Source: Firmicutes bacterium CAG:884 (GTDB taxonomy: Bacteria; Bacillota_I; Bacilli_A; RF39; UBA660). From it: 64,000 nt of DNA. The stretch is from the NCBI GenBank assembly GCA_000433875.1, contig HF993346.1:1-64000 (forward strand), written 5' to 3'. The notes beneath the pieces are model-generated. The model worked only from the letters and a program-made list of their open reading frames with translations. It had not been told where the DNA came from and made no database searches. Within the stretch, counting starts at the first letter, position 1. The number at the start of each line of letters is the position of its first letter. The position numbers and the translations under genes were made by a program. Below, in pieces: positions 1-8,900 of this stretch.

Positions 1-1
1 A

Positions 2-712
2 AGTAATTTTAATACATCAAATGTAACAAATATGCAATCTATGTTTTCTAGTTGTACATCCTTGACAAACTTAAGTTTAAGTAATTTTAATACATCCAAA
101 GTAGCAGATATGAATAATATGTTTTATCATTGTTCATCTTTAACAAGTTTAAACTTAAGTAATTTTGATACATCCAAAGTAACAAATATGAAATATATGT
201 TTGCATTATCAAACTTGAAAAGTGTTGATTTAAGTAGTTTTAACACATCAAATGTGACAGATATGAATAATATGTTTTATGCTTGTTCATCTTTAACGAA
301 TCTAGATTTAAGTAGTTTTAATACATCAAAAGTAACAACTATGATGTGGATGTTTTATTATTGTTCATCTTTAACGAATCTAGATTTAAGTAGTTTTAAT
401 ACATCAAAAGTAACAAATATGTATTGTATGTTTTCTGATTGTTCATCATTAACAAGTTTAGATTTAAGCAGTTTTGATACATCAAATGTAACAAATATGG
501 ATCATATGTTTTGGTATTGTTCAAAGCTTACAACAACAATTAATATTATGAACCCAAATGTAACAAGTTATAGTTCTATGTTTACAAGGGCAGCAACATC
601 ATCAAATGCTAAAATAACAGTTAATTATACTGCTGATACAAGCACTTTAGTAGATCAAATGATTGCAACTCAATCACCAAGTAGTAAAGTTGTAAAAGGT
701 ACTCAAATATAA
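2..712 (+). CDS. DUF285 (BspA-like) repeat surface protein, C-terminal part
   Basis: Only the C-terminal part is in the window. The frame is open from base 2, so the ATG at 32 is an internal Met and not the start. It consists of 26-residue (78-base) leucine-rich repeats of the DUF285/BspA type, each with the pattern CSSLTNLDLSSFNTS then a V-T-x-M segment and a MF pair. Cys codons fall at 284, 362 and 440, exactly 78 bases apart. A non-repeat tail of about 50 residues follows and ends in VVKGTQI, with no LPxTG sorting signal. The family is known from surface adhesins and secreted proteins of oral and gut bacteria. The tail resembles those of the genes ending at 13564 and 33581. Confidence 0.9.
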   Translation, partial: SNFNTSNVTNMQSMFSSCTSLTNLSLSNFNTSKVADMNNMFYHCSSLTSLNLSNFDTSKVTNMKYMFALSNLKSVDLSSFNTSNVTDMNNMFYACSSLTNLDLSSFNTSKVTTMMWMFYYCSSLTNLDLSSFNTSKVTNMYCMFSDCSSLTSLDLSSFDTSNVTNMDHMFWYCSKLTTTINIMNPNVTSYSSMFTRAATSSNAKITVNYTADTSTLVDQMIATQSPSSKVVKGTQI

Positions 713-739
713 AATGAAAAAAACCCTAAATTTCAAGCA

Positions 740-759
740 GAAACTGGAATTTTGGTAAA
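740..759 (+). repeat. IS30 left terminal inverted repeat
   Basis: It begins GAAACTGGAATT and pairs with the reverse complement of 2005-2024 (GAAAGTGGAATT) at 16 of 20 positions. The outer limits are inferred from where the match stops. Confidence 0.65.
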
Positions 760-782
760 AAAAGTGTAAAGTCGTGCTATAA

Positions 783-1910
783 TTATGCTGTCAATTGAGT
801 TAGTTTTTCTAACTCAATTGTGAATAATTCTAAGGAAGATTTGTAACCAAGGATCTTCCTTATTTTTGTATTAATAAGTTCGTTGGCTCTCATAATATAA
901 TCATCATCATATTCGTTAATATTGCTGCCTTTAGGTAGAAAAATACGTAGTAATTTATTGCCATTTTCATTTGAACCTCTTTCACAAGATGAATAAGGAT
1001 GAGCAAAGTAAGTTTTAGTTTTTAGATATTTTTCAATATCTTTCCATTTAGAAAACTCAACACCATTATCAAAAGTAATGGTTTTAAATATGTCTGATAG
1101 TTTATAATCGTTTAATTCAGGGTATTTTTTCTTTAATAACTTAACAGCTTTATAAACAGTATTTGCCTTTCTATCTTTCATTTTAACAGTTAATTGAAAT
1201 CTAGTTTTTCTTTCGACTAAAGTGAATACAGCACCAGAATTTTTAACGTTTCTTCCTCCAATAATAGTATCTCCCTCCCAATGACCGAATTCAGATCTGT
1301 CCTCGAGTTTAAAAGGTCTTTCTTCAATGCTAGTACCTTTTGGTGCCGTTTTACCTTCTTTATGTTCGTTTTTCTTTTTCCTTTTTGTTTTCATTGGTAG
1401 TTCTTCTTTATTAAAACCATCTATCTTATTTTGTTCTACATAATTGTAAAATGTTGCGGTACATATTGTTTCCATATCTTTTATTTCATCTTGTCTATTA
1501 AGTTTTAAATCATTTATAATTTCATCGACAGAATTAATGTTATATTCACTTCTTAATTCTTTTACAACTAAATCAACAAATGTTTTGGAAGATAATCTTT
1601 TGGAAGAATTGCTTTCAATGGATTTCTTAGTTCTTTTTTCATAAGCAGTATTAGCATTGAATTCAATTCTTTCTCTTAAATCATAATCCTTAACTGTTAT
1701 AAGACCATCTTTGATAATCTTGTAAATGTTGGATAAAGTAGTACCAATCATATCAGCTAATGCCTTTTTAAAATTAGTCATACCAATCCTTTTATCTTTA
1801 GAAAAAATATAATGGTTATATTCAGATTCAATTTTTTTATAATCTTTTAATAATAAATGTTTATTTTTTTCTTTTTTTGTATTAAAATAATTATTGTTCA
1901 AGTAAATCAC
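783..1910 (-). CDS. IS30-family transposase
   Basis: A 375-residue DDE transposase. The N-terminal part (about residues 40-75) looks like the helix-turn-helix of IS30 proteins. The C-terminal half has the retroviral-integrase-like core: the first Asp lies in the FGHWEGDTIIG motif, the second in ITFDNGVEFS, and the Glu in a CERGSNEN motif, all characteristic of IS30. It catalyses cut-and-paste or circle-mediated transposition of the surrounding element. The start taken is the GTG at 1910; a TTG at 1901 behind AAGTGAT is an alternative. Length and motifs are complete, so it looks functional. Confidence 0.93.
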   Translation of the reverse strand: MIYLNNNYFNTKKEKNKHLLLKDYKKIESEYNHYIFSKDKRIGMTNFKKALADMIGTTLSNIYKIIKDGLITVKDYDLRERIEFNANTAYEKRTKKSIESNSSKRLSSKTFVDLVVKELRSEYNINSVDEIINDLKLNRQDEIKDMETICTATFYNYVEQNKIDGFNKEELPMKTKRKKKNEHKEGKTAPKGTSIEERPFKLEDRSEFGHWEGDTIIGGRNVKNSGAVFTLVERKTRFQLTVKMKDRKANTVYKAVKLLKKKYPELNDYKLSDIFKTITFDNGVEFSKWKDIEKYLKTKTYFAHPYSSCERGSNENGNKLLRIFLPKGSNINEYDDDYIMRANELINTKIRKILGYKSSLELFTIELEKLTQLTA

Positions 1911-2004
1911 TTCTTTCTATATTTATTTGTGTTAATATAATTATAGCCGATTTACTTGAACTTTTTAAGTGTAAATTTTTTTTGTTTCATATGTAAACCT
2001 ATCC

Positions 2005-2024
2005 TTTAAAACAATTCCACTTTC
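2005..2024 (-). repeat. IS30 right terminal inverted repeat
   Basis: Partner of 740-759; read on the minus strand it starts GAAAGTGGAATT. It lies about 40 bases upstream of the secE promoter, so the insertion left that promoter intact. Confidence 0.65.
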
Positions 2025-2064
2025 ATTTTAGAATATATTTAAAATGAAAAAACGCAAAATAAAC

Positions 2065-2094
2065 TTGACTAAAGTACTTTAAGTGTGATATTAT
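2065..2094 (+). promoter_or_regulatory. secE-nusG promoter
   Basis: TTGACT (2065-2070), an 18-base spacer, and TATTAT (2089-2094). The predicted transcript start falls at about 2101, where a perfect palindrome begins (AGCACTTCAAGTGCT, 2101-2115), followed by a short T-run. The palindrome could be a 5' stem, a weak attenuator or an operator. Confidence 0.7.
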
Positions 2095-2141
2095 TTATAT
2101 AGCACTTCAAGTGCTTTTTAAATACAATAAAGGAGAAAATT

Positions 2142-2315
2142 ATGAGTTTTTTAAAAGATGTAAAAAGCGAAATGAAGAAAGTTAGATTTCCTAATAAAAA
2201 AGAAATGATTACATATTCAGTTGCAACAATATCATTAGTTATATTCTTCGCACTTTATTTTGGATTATTAGATTTAATAATTGCAGGAATTAAAACTCTA
2301 ATTAATGGGTATTAA
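2142..2315 (+). CDS. secE: Preprotein translocase subunit SecE
   Basis: A 57-residue protein. It has the basic N-terminal amphipathic stretch with KSEMKKVRFPNKKE typical of small Gram-positive SecE, followed by one membrane helix (about residues 25-48). SecE is the essential clamp subunit of the SecYEG protein-conducting channel. An AAGGAG Shine-Dalgarno lies 7 bases before the ATG. nusG begins two bases after the stop, as in most Firmicutes. rpmG (L33), often just upstream, is absent here; the IS30 element lies there instead. Confidence 0.95.
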   Translation: MSFLKDVKSEMKKVRFPNKKEMITYSVATISLVIFFALYFGLLDLIIAGIKTLINGY

Positions 2316-2317
2316 TT

Positions 2318-2845
2318 ATGAATAAAGAATGGTATGTTGTAAACACATATTCTGGACACGAAAACAAAGTTAAAGAAAAACTATTGATGCGTGCATCAAC
2401 TATGGGACTTGAAGACTATATCTTTAGAGTAGTAGTACCAGAAGAAAAAGTTATAGATGAAAAAGGAAAAGAAAAATTAAAAAAAATATTTCCTGGTTAT
2501 ATTCTAGTTGAAATGGTAATGACTGATGAAGCTTGGTTTGTTGTAAGAAATACGCCTGGTGTTACAGGATTTATCGGATCAAGTGGTAAAGGTGCTAAAC
2601 CATTTCCGTTAACGCCTGCTGAGGTTGATAAGATTTTAGGCAGTATGGGAATGAGTAGATTAGATATTGCTAATGAACTAGAAGTTGGAACAACAGTTAA
2701 AGTAACAAGTGGACCGTTTGCAAATATGGTTGGTAAAATTAAAAGTATTGATATGGAAAATCAAGAATTAGAAGTAGCGCTTGATTTATTCGGTCAAGAG
2801 ACAACTGTTGAGTTAAAACTTGCAGAAATAGAGAAAGTTTTATAA
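2318..2845 (+). CDS. nusG: Transcription termination/antitermination factor NusG
   Basis: 175 residues, the normal NusG length. The N-terminal NGN domain starts WYVVNTYSGHE and includes FPGYILVEM; the C-terminal KOW domain includes VKVTSGPFANMVGKI. It binds the beta' clamp of RNA polymerase and modulates pausing and coupling with translation. There is no good Shine-Dalgarno, and the start lies two bases after the secE stop, so translation is probably coupled to secE. Confidence 0.97.
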   Translation: MNKEWYVVNTYSGHENKVKEKLLMRASTMGLEDYIFRVVVPEEKVIDEKGKEKLKKIFPGYILVEMVMTDEAWFVVRNTPGVTGFIGSSGKGAKPFPLTPAEVDKILGSMGMSRLDIANELEVGTTVKVTSGPFANMVGKIKSIDMENQELEVALDLFGQETTVELKLAEIEKVL

Positions 2846-2871
2846 AAATTAAAAAAATTTGATGTAAAGTG

Positions 2872-2900
2872 TAGACAATAAAAATAGAATGTGCTATTAT
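2872..2900 (+). promoter_or_regulatory. rplK-rplA promoter
   Basis: TAGACA (2872-2877), a 17-base spacer and TATTAT (2895-2900), placed just after nusG. The transcript would start near 2907 and carry a leader of about 113 bases before rplK. Confidence 0.7.
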
Positions 2901-2906
2901 TATTAC

Positions 2907-3019
2907 GCTATATTTTATATAGACAAGTGGGAGAAAGCATATAAAAATATGCAAAAATACGTGAAAACGTGTAAAATGGTCGATTGAACCACATACAAAA
3001 AAATATAGGAGGCGAGAAT
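2907..3019 (+). promoter_or_regulatory. rplK leader, probable ribosomal-protein autoregulatory RNA
   Basis: The leader holds GTGG at 2927-2930 that can pair with CCAC at 2989-2992. Inside are small hairpins: GCATAT/ATATGC (2937-2952) and ACGT-GAAA-ACGT. The same GTGG...ACCACAT frame recurs before rplA (3456-3516). In many Firmicutes a comparable element precedes L11/L1 genes and is thought to bind L1; assigning that role here is inference from position and shape. Confidence 0.5.
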
Positions 3020-3445
3020 ATGGCTAAACAAATTGTAAAAGAAGTTAAATTACAAATACCTGCAGGTAAAGCTACACCAGCTCCACCCGTTGGAACAGTA
3101 TTAGGTCCAGCAGGAATTAACTTGCAAGATTTTTGTACAAAATATAACGATGCAACAAGAGAAAAAATGGGAGATATATTACCAGTTGTAATTTCTATTT
3201 ATGATGATAGAAGTTTCGATTTCGTAATTAAAACTCCACCAACACCTTTCCTAATTAAGAAAACATTAGGTCTTAAAAAGGGTGGCGTTAAAGGAGCTAA
3301 CGAAACAGTTGGCGCTTTATCACAAGAACAATTAAAGCAAATAGCTGAAATTAAAATGCCTGATTTAAACTGCTATGACATAGAAGCTGCTATGAAAATA
3401 GTTGAAGGCACTGCTCGTAATATGGGCGTTAAAGTAGAAAAATAA
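3020..3445 (+). CDS. rplK: 50S ribosomal protein L11
   Basis: 141 residues, the standard L11 length. It begins MAKQIVKEVKLQIPAGKA and contains the proline-rich GKATPAPPVG segment and the GLKKGGVKG loop of the family. L11 binds the GTPase-associated centre of 23S rRNA. The ATG at 3020 is chosen because TAGGAGGCGAG lies directly upstream; an in-frame ATG at 2984 is too far from any ribosome-binding site. It is followed by rplA. Confidence 0.98.
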   Translation: MAKQIVKEVKLQIPAGKATPAPPVGTVLGPAGINLQDFCTKYNDATREKMGDILPVVISIYDDRSFDFVIKTPPTPFLIKKTLGLKKGGVKGANETVGALSQEQLKQIAEIKMPDLNCYDIEAAMKIVEGTARNMGVKVEK

Positions 3446-3455
3446 TTTCTATTAA

Positions 3456-3516
3456 ATGTGGAAGGATATAATATCCGTTTTCAAGTAAAATTAAAAAATT
3501 TTCCCAAATACCACAT
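3456..3516 (+). promoter_or_regulatory. rplA leader hairpin, probable L1-binding element
   Basis: ATGTGG (3456-3461) pairs perfectly with CCACAT (3511-3516) and encloses the hairpin GGATA-TAA-TATCC. It lies in the rplK-rplA gap directly before the AAGGAGG of rplA. The shape resembles the rplK leader and suggests feedback control by L1 (inference). Confidence 0.5.
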
Positions 3517-3531
3517 AAGGAGGTTAGAAAA

Positions 3532-4227
3532 ATGAAAAAAGGACGTAAATACACAGAAGCTTGTACAAAAGTTGATAAAACAAAACTATATACTAATGAA
3601 GAAGCTGTTAAATTAGTTAAAGAAACATCTATTACTAAGTTTGATTCTTCAGTAGAAATAGCAATCAAATTAAACCTTGATACTAAGAAAGCTGACCAAC
3701 AATTAAGAGGTGCATTTGTACTTCCTAATGGATCAGGAAAAACTAAAAAAGTATTAGTAATTGCTAAGAATGCTTTTGCTGATCAAGCTCGTGCTGCTGG
3801 AGCAGATTATGTTGGTGATGTTGATATGCTTGAAAAAATTGAAAAAGAAAATTGGTTCGATTTTGATACATTAATAGCAACACCAGATATGATGCCTCAA
3901 TTAGGTAAATTAGGTAAAGTATTAGGACCAAAAGGATTAATGCCAAACCCTAAAACAGGAACAGTTACAACTGACGTTAAGAAAGCTGTTGAAGATGTTA
4001 AAAGCGGTCGTATTGAATATCGTACTGATAGTTTTGGTAACATTCACGCTATAATTGGTAAAGTTTCATTTGATGAAGAAAAATTACTTCAAAACTTGAA
4101 CGCTTTCGTAGCTATGATTGCTAAAACTAAACCATCTGTTATAAAAGGAACTTATATTCAAAATATTAGTATCTCATCAACAATGGGTCCAGGTATAAAA
4201 ATAAATGCAAATAGCTTTGACATTTAA
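3532..4227 (+). CDS. rplA: 50S ribosomal protein L1
   Basis: 231 residues, matching bacterial L1. Recognisable segments include GKYTEACT-like [13 protein letters not shown] near the start, [18 protein letters not shown] and the C-terminal [10 protein letters not shown]1 forms the mobile L1 stalk and in many bacteria represses its own operon. The start follows AAGGAGG. The 3' end overlaps the -35 box of the rplJ promoter. Confidence 0.98.
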   Translation: MKKGRKYTEACTKVDKTKLYTNEEAVKLVKETSITKFDSSVEIAIKLNLDTKKADQQLRGAFVLPNGSGKTKKVLVIAKNAFADQARAAGADYVGDVDMLEKIEKENWFDFDTLIATPDMMPQLGKLGKVLGPKGLMPNPKTGTVTTDVKKAVEDVKSGRIEYRTDSFGNIHAIIGKVSFDEEKLLQNLNAFVAMIAKTKPSVIKGTYIQNISISSTMGPGIKINANSFDI

Positions 4228-4245
4228 AAAATAATATGTTAAAAT
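4217..4245 (+). promoter_or_regulatory. rplJL promoter inside the rplA 3' end
   Basis: TTGACA (4217-4222) overlaps the last codons of rplA; a 17-base spacer leads to TAAAAT (4240-4245). The predicted start near 4252 coincides with the beginning of the L10 leader RNA. Confidence 0.75.
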
Positions 4246-4251
4246 AATTTT

Positions 4252-4350
4252 GTTTGAAACCGAAGACAGTGGGTGCTTTAAGCTTAATATCCTACCGAGG
4301 AGAAATAAGAATACTTAAACTCTTTGCTGTCGAATTCGGTGAAGAGTTTT
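4252..4350 (+). ncRNA. Ribosomal protein L10 leader
   Basis: This has the conserved architecture of the L10 leader of Firmicutes. The closing stem is ACCGAA (4259-4264) with TTCGGT (4335-4340), extended by GACAG (4265-4269) with CTGTC (4327-4331), and the interior contains CTTAATATCCTACCGAGGAG. L10(L12)4 binds this RNA to repress rplJL translation. It sits exactly between rplA and rplJ. Confidence 0.88.
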
Positions 4351-4368
4351 AAAATTATAGGAGGAAAT

Positions 4369-4863
4369 ATGGCTAACGCAAAAATAATTGAGAAAAAACA
4401 ATCAATCGTAAATGAAATTGCGAATAAAGTAAGTGAATCATCATCTGTAGTATTATTTGAATATCATAATATGACAGTTGCTGATATGACTAAATTACGT
4501 CGTGAACTAAAAGCAAATAATGCTGATTTAAAAGTTTACAAAAATACACTTACTAAAAGAGCAATTGACTCCTTAAAATTAGATCTTGGTGAACATTTAA
4601 ACGGACCAAAAGCAATCGCATTTGGTGCTGATGAAGTAACACCAGTTAAGATTTTAAGCGAGTTTGCAAAAAAATGTCCAGCTCTAGAAATTAAAGTTGG
4701 AATAATTGAAGGAAAGCCAGCAGATCTAGAAGTATTAAATAAATACGCATCAATACCATCAAGAGAAGTATTACTTACTCAAGTTGCTTCAGGCTTAATT
4801 GGTACTGTACGTAATCTATCAATTGCATTAGATTTACTAGCTAAACAAAAAGAAAATAACTAA
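4369..4863 (+). CDS. rplJ: 50S ribosomal protein L10
   Basis: 164 residues, typical of L10. It begins MANAKIIEKKQSIVNEIANK and includes RRELKANNADLKVYKNTL and the C-terminal L12-binding helix. The ATG at 4369 follows TAGGAGG; upstream in-frame starts would lie inside the L10 leader. L10 anchors L7/L12 dimers on the ribosomal stalk, in keeping with rplL 23 bases downstream. Confidence 0.97.
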   Translation: MANAKIIEKKQSIVNEIANKVSESSSVVLFEYHNMTVADMTKLRRELKANNADLKVYKNTLTKRAIDSLKLDLGEHLNGPKAIAFGADEVTPVKILSEFAKKCPALEIKVGIIEGKPADLEVLNKYASIPSREVLLTQVASGLIGTVRNLSIALDLLAKQKENN

Positions 4864-4886
4864 GTCATTAAAAGGAGGAATAGAAA

Positions 4887-5255
4887 ATGGCAAAATTAAC
4901 AAAAGAAGCTTTTATTGAATCATTAAATGAAATGAGTATATTAGAAATTAAAGAATTAGTAGACGCTATGAAAGAAGCATACGGAGTAGATCCAAGTGCT
5001 GTAGCAGTTGCTGCTGCACCTGCTGCTGAAGCAAAAGAAGAAGGACCAAGTGCATTTGATGTTGTATTAAGTGCTGCTGGTGCTAATAAACTTGCTGTTA
5101 TTAAATTAATTAAAGAAATTACAGGATTAGGTTTAGGTGAATCTAAAGCTATCGCTGATAACGGTGGAGTAATTAAAGAAAAAGTTGCTGCTAATGAAGC
5201 TAATGAAATGAAAGCTAAATTCGAAGAAGCTGGAGCTACAATCGAACTTAAATAA
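4887..5255 (+). CDS. rplL: 50S ribosomal protein L7/L12
   Basis: 122 residues. There is an N-terminal dimerisation helix, an Ala-rich hinge (VAVAAAPAAEAKEEG, about residues 38-54) and a C-terminal domain with GANKLAVIKLIKEITGLGL and LGESKAI. This is the stalk protein that recruits translation GTPases. An AAAGGAGG site precedes the start. A terminator follows at once. Confidence 0.98.
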   Translation: MAKLTKEAFIESLNEMSILEIKELVDAMKEAYGVDPSAVAVAAAPAAEAKEEGPSAFDVVLSAAGANKLAVIKLIKEITGLGLGESKAIADNGGVIKEKVAANEANEMKAKFEEAGATIELK

Positions 5256-5262
5256 CAACAAA

Positions 5263-5300
5263 GTCTATACGAATAAAAAAACTTTTCGTATAGGCTTTTT
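5263..5300 (+). terminator. Rho-independent terminator after rplL
   Basis: Stem CTATACGAA with TTCGTATAG plus a flanking G-U pair, a 10-base A-rich loop, then five T. It ends only six bases before the next start codon at 5307. Confidence 0.85.
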
Positions 5301-5306
5301 GACTTT

Positions 5307-5888
5307 ATGGGACATTATTTTATTAACGAAGACCTTGAGCATAATAAAAAAATAATAAAAGTTATAATTAAGAATGAAGATTTTAGCTTTATAACTGATA
5401 ATGGAGTATTTAGTAAGAAGGGCTTAGATTTTGGTACAAGAACCTTACTTGAAAACTTAGATTACAAAAATATAAATGGCAAAATACTAGATTTTGGATG
5501 TGGGTATGGAAGTATTGGCATTATTGTATCAAAGTTTACAGGTTTAGAGGTTGATATGCTTGATATCAATAAAAGAAGTATTGAACTTGCTAAAGAAAAT
5601 AGTAAACTAAATAAAGTTAAAACAAATATATTTGAAAGCAATATATATGAAAATGTTCAAGATAAATATGACTATATTATATCTAATCCACCAATAAGAG
5701 TCGGAAATGAAATTTTATATAAAATATTATTTGAAGCCAAGGACCATTTGAACGATAATGGAAAATTAATAATCGTTGTAAATAAAGATCAAGGTGCCAA
5801 AAGTTTAATGGAAAAATTGAAAAAATTCTACAATGTAAACTTAATTGCAAAAAATAAAGGTTTTTTTGTAATTTTGTGTTCAAAATAA
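5307..5888 (+). CDS. RsmC-like class I SAM-dependent methyltransferase (YbxB type)
   Basis: 193 residues. The SAM-binding motif ILDFGCGYGSIG (about residues 58-70) and the NPPIR catalytic motif (about 126-130) match the RsmC/YbxB group, which methylates guanine N2 in 16S rRNA. B. subtilis ybxB occupies the same place between rplL and rpoB. The start is supported by the family N-terminus (HYF... then GVFSK and DFGTR). No Shine-Dalgarno is visible, and the rplL terminator lies immediately upstream, so expression probably depends on readthrough. The exact target is inferred. Confidence 0.85.
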   Translation: MGHYFINEDLEHNKKIIKVIIKNEDFSFITDNGVFSKKGLDFGTRTLLENLDYKNINGKILDFGCGYGSIGIIVSKFTGLEVDMLDINKRSIELAKENSKLNKVKTNIFESNIYENVQDKYDYIISNPPIRVGNEILYKILFEAKDHLNDNGKLIIVVNKDQGAKSLMEKLKKFYNVNLIAKNKGFFVILCSK

Positions 5889-5925
5889 TTGACACTTTGA
5901 CATTTGTTTGTTAGAATTATATATT
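5889..5925 (+). promoter_or_regulatory. Two overlapping rpoBC promoters
   Basis: Two perfect -35 boxes offset by eight bases: TTGACA (5889-5894) with a 17-base spacer to TAGAAT (5912-5917), and TTGACA (5897-5902) with a 17-base spacer to TATATT (5920-5925). Both would give leaders of about 55-65 bases before rpoB. Confidence 0.75.
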
Positions 5926-5987
5926 GGTAGCAATTACTTTAAACATTTTTTAAAGAGTGTCTAAATCTTAGTAATAGGGGTGAATTA

Positions 5988-8900
5988 ATGGCATTTAATG
6001 TAAAGAAATACGGTGATTACCGTGAAAGACGTAGCTATGCTAAAACAAAGAACTCAGTAGAACTATCTAATCTACTAGAGATTCAAAAAAAATCTTATGA
6101 CTGGTTTATGACAGATGGAATCAAAGAAGTTTTTGAGGATATTTTTCCTGTGGAAAGTTTTACAGGTAATTTAATACTTGAATTCGGTGATTTCTTCTTC
6201 GAAGCACCACGTTATAACATAAAGGAATGCAAAGATAGGTATTCAACTTATGCATCTCCTTTAAAAGTTGAGGTTAGATTATTTAACCAAGAAACTGGTG
6301 AAGTAAAGGAACAGGAAATCTATTTAGGCGATATGCCAATAATGACAGATAGTGGATCGTTTGTTATTAATGGAGCAGAACGTGTAATAGTTTCACAATT
6401 AGTTCGTTCACCAAGTGTATATTTTGGCCGTGAAGTAGATAAAAACGGAAGAGTATGCATAACAAGCCAAGTAATACCAACAAGAGGAACATGGCTTGAA
6501 TATGAAACCGATACAAGGGGAGTAATCTATGTTCGTATTGATAGAACTAGAAAAGTACCGGTTACTACATTACTTAGAGCAATTGGTTTATCAAATGATG
6601 AAGATATATTAAGTGTATTTGGTGAAGATGATTATTTACAAAAAACAATTGAAAAAGATGTAAATAAAAATACTGATGAAGCTTTAATAGATATTCATTC
6701 AAAATTAAGACCAGGTGAACCTAGTACTCTAGACTCAGCTAAGAACCAATTAGTATCTAAATTCTTTGATGCATTTAGATATGATTTAGCAAAAGTAGGA
6801 CGTTATAAGTTTAATAAAAAACTAAATGTTCTAGAAAGAATGTTAGGATTAACACTTGCTGAGGATATAAAGAAGAATAATGAGGTTGTTCTAGAAAAAG
6901 GAACAATTATAACAAAGGATAATTTAGAGGTATTAAAAGATGCACTTGAAGCAGGATTTGGTATAAAAGAAGTACCATTTAATACGGCACTTGATGAAGA
7001 AATTCCAGTATGTAATATTCAAGTTGTAAAAGTATTTGATAAAAATGATCCAACTAAGATTGTTAGAGTTGTTGGAAATGATCAAACACTTACAGTTAAG
7101 AGATTAACAATATCAGATATTTATGCATCTGTATCATATTATTTAAATTTATTAGGTGGAATTGGTAATTTTGATGAAATTGACCATCTATCAAATAGAC
7201 GTGTACGTCAAGTTGGTGAATTGTTACAAAATCAATTCAGAATTGGTATAGCTCGTATTGAAAGAGTAATTAGAGATAGAATGAGTACTCAAGATATAGC
7301 TGAAGTTACTCCAAAAACACTTATAAATATAAGACCTTTAACAGCTGCAATCAAAGAATTCTTTGGTAGTAGCCAATTATCGCAATTTATGGATCAAACT
7401 AATCCAATTGCAGAATTAACAAATAAAAGAAGATTAACTTGCTTAGGACCTGGTGGTTTAGCTCGTGATAGAGCAGGTATGGATGTTCGTGATGTTAACC
7501 CATCACACTATGGAAGATTATGTCCAATTGAATCTCCAGAAGGACAAAATATCGGATTAATCACTTCACTTGCTTCTTATGCAAGAGTAAATGATTATGG
7601 TTTTATAATGACACCATATCGTAAAGTTGTAAATTGCAAGTTAACTGATGAAATTGTTTATATGACAGCAGATGAAGAGATGGATTATTACATTTCTCAA
7701 GCTACTGTAAATATTAATGATGATGGTGAAATAACAGATAGTCGTGTACCAGCAAGATACAGAGATGATAATGTAATTATTGAAAAAGAAAAAGTTGATT
7801 TTATTGATGTATCACCTCAACAAGTTGTATCAATTACAACAAGTGGTATTCCATTCTTGGAACATGATGATGGTAAGAGAGCCCTAATGGGTGCAAACAT
7901 GCAACGTCAAGCATTACCACTTATTACAACAGAAGCTCCAAGAGTTGGAACTGGTGTTGAAGCAATCGCAGCTCGTGATTCTGGAACAGTTGTAATATCA
8001 AATACTGATGGTATTGTTGACTATGTTGATGGAAAGAAAATTATAATTAAAAATATGAGTGGCAACTCAGAAACTTATTGGTTGAATGGATTTGAAAGAT
8101 CTAATAATGGTACTTGTTATCATCAAAAACCAATTGTAAGAGTTGGTGATAGTGTTAGAAGAGGACAAGTAATAGGTGATGGCCCAAGTACTAATAAAGG
8201 TGAACTTGCACTTGGTAAAAATGTTACAGTTGCATTTATGAACTATGATGGCTATAACTATGAAGATGCTGTTATTCTAAACGAAAGATTAGTAAAAGAT
8301 GATGTTTATACATCAATACATATTGAAAGTTATCAAATAGAGTGTCGTGATACTAAACTTGGACCAGAAGAGTTTACAAGAGATATTCCGAATGTTGGTG
8401 AAGATGCTAGACGTAACCTTGATGAAAATGGTATCATTAGAATTGGTACTGAAGTAAAAGATGATGATATTCTAGTAGGAAAAGTAACTCCTAAAGGAAT
8501 GGCTGAACTTACAAGTGAAGAAAAATTATTACACGCTATATTTGGTGAAAAAACAAGAGAAGTTCGTGATACTTCACTTAGAGTTCCACACGGAGGAGAA
8601 GGTATTGTTCATGATGTTAAAGTATTTACAAAAGAAGATACTGATGAATTACCTCCAGGAGTATTTAAGATAGTTCGTGTTTATATAGCACAAAAGAGAA
8701 AAATCCAAGTTGGTGATAAGATGGCTGGAAGACACGGTAATAAGGGTGTTATATCATTGATATTACCGGAAGAAGATATGCCATACTTAGCTGATGGTAC
8801 ACCAGTTGATATCCTTCTTAATCCACTAGGAGTTCCATCACGTATGAACCTTGGACAAATTCTAGAAATGCATTTAGGTGCAGCTGCTGAAAAATTAAAT

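Larger units (their letters stand above)
740..2024 (-). mobile_element. IS30-family insertion sequence
   Basis: A 1285-base element bounded by 20-base imperfect terminal inverted repeats (740-759 and 2005-2024; 16 of 20 positions match) around one IS30-type transposase gene on the minus strand. A second inverted match, GCTATAATTAT, lies inside both ends (776-786 and 1937-1947). No convincing short target duplication is visible. It sits between the stop of a DUF285 gene and the promoter of secE. The reading frame is intact, so the element may still be active (inference). Confidence 0.8.

Noticed and set aside
240..520. Regular 78-base repeats as a CRISPR array
   Set aside because: The period falls in one reading frame and encodes DUF285 units; there are no unique spacers. 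The same applies to 32800-33400.
32..712. ATG at 32 as the start of the first gene
   Set aside because: The same frame continues to the window edge with repeat codons, and no ribosome-binding site precedes base 32. The gene is cut by the window.
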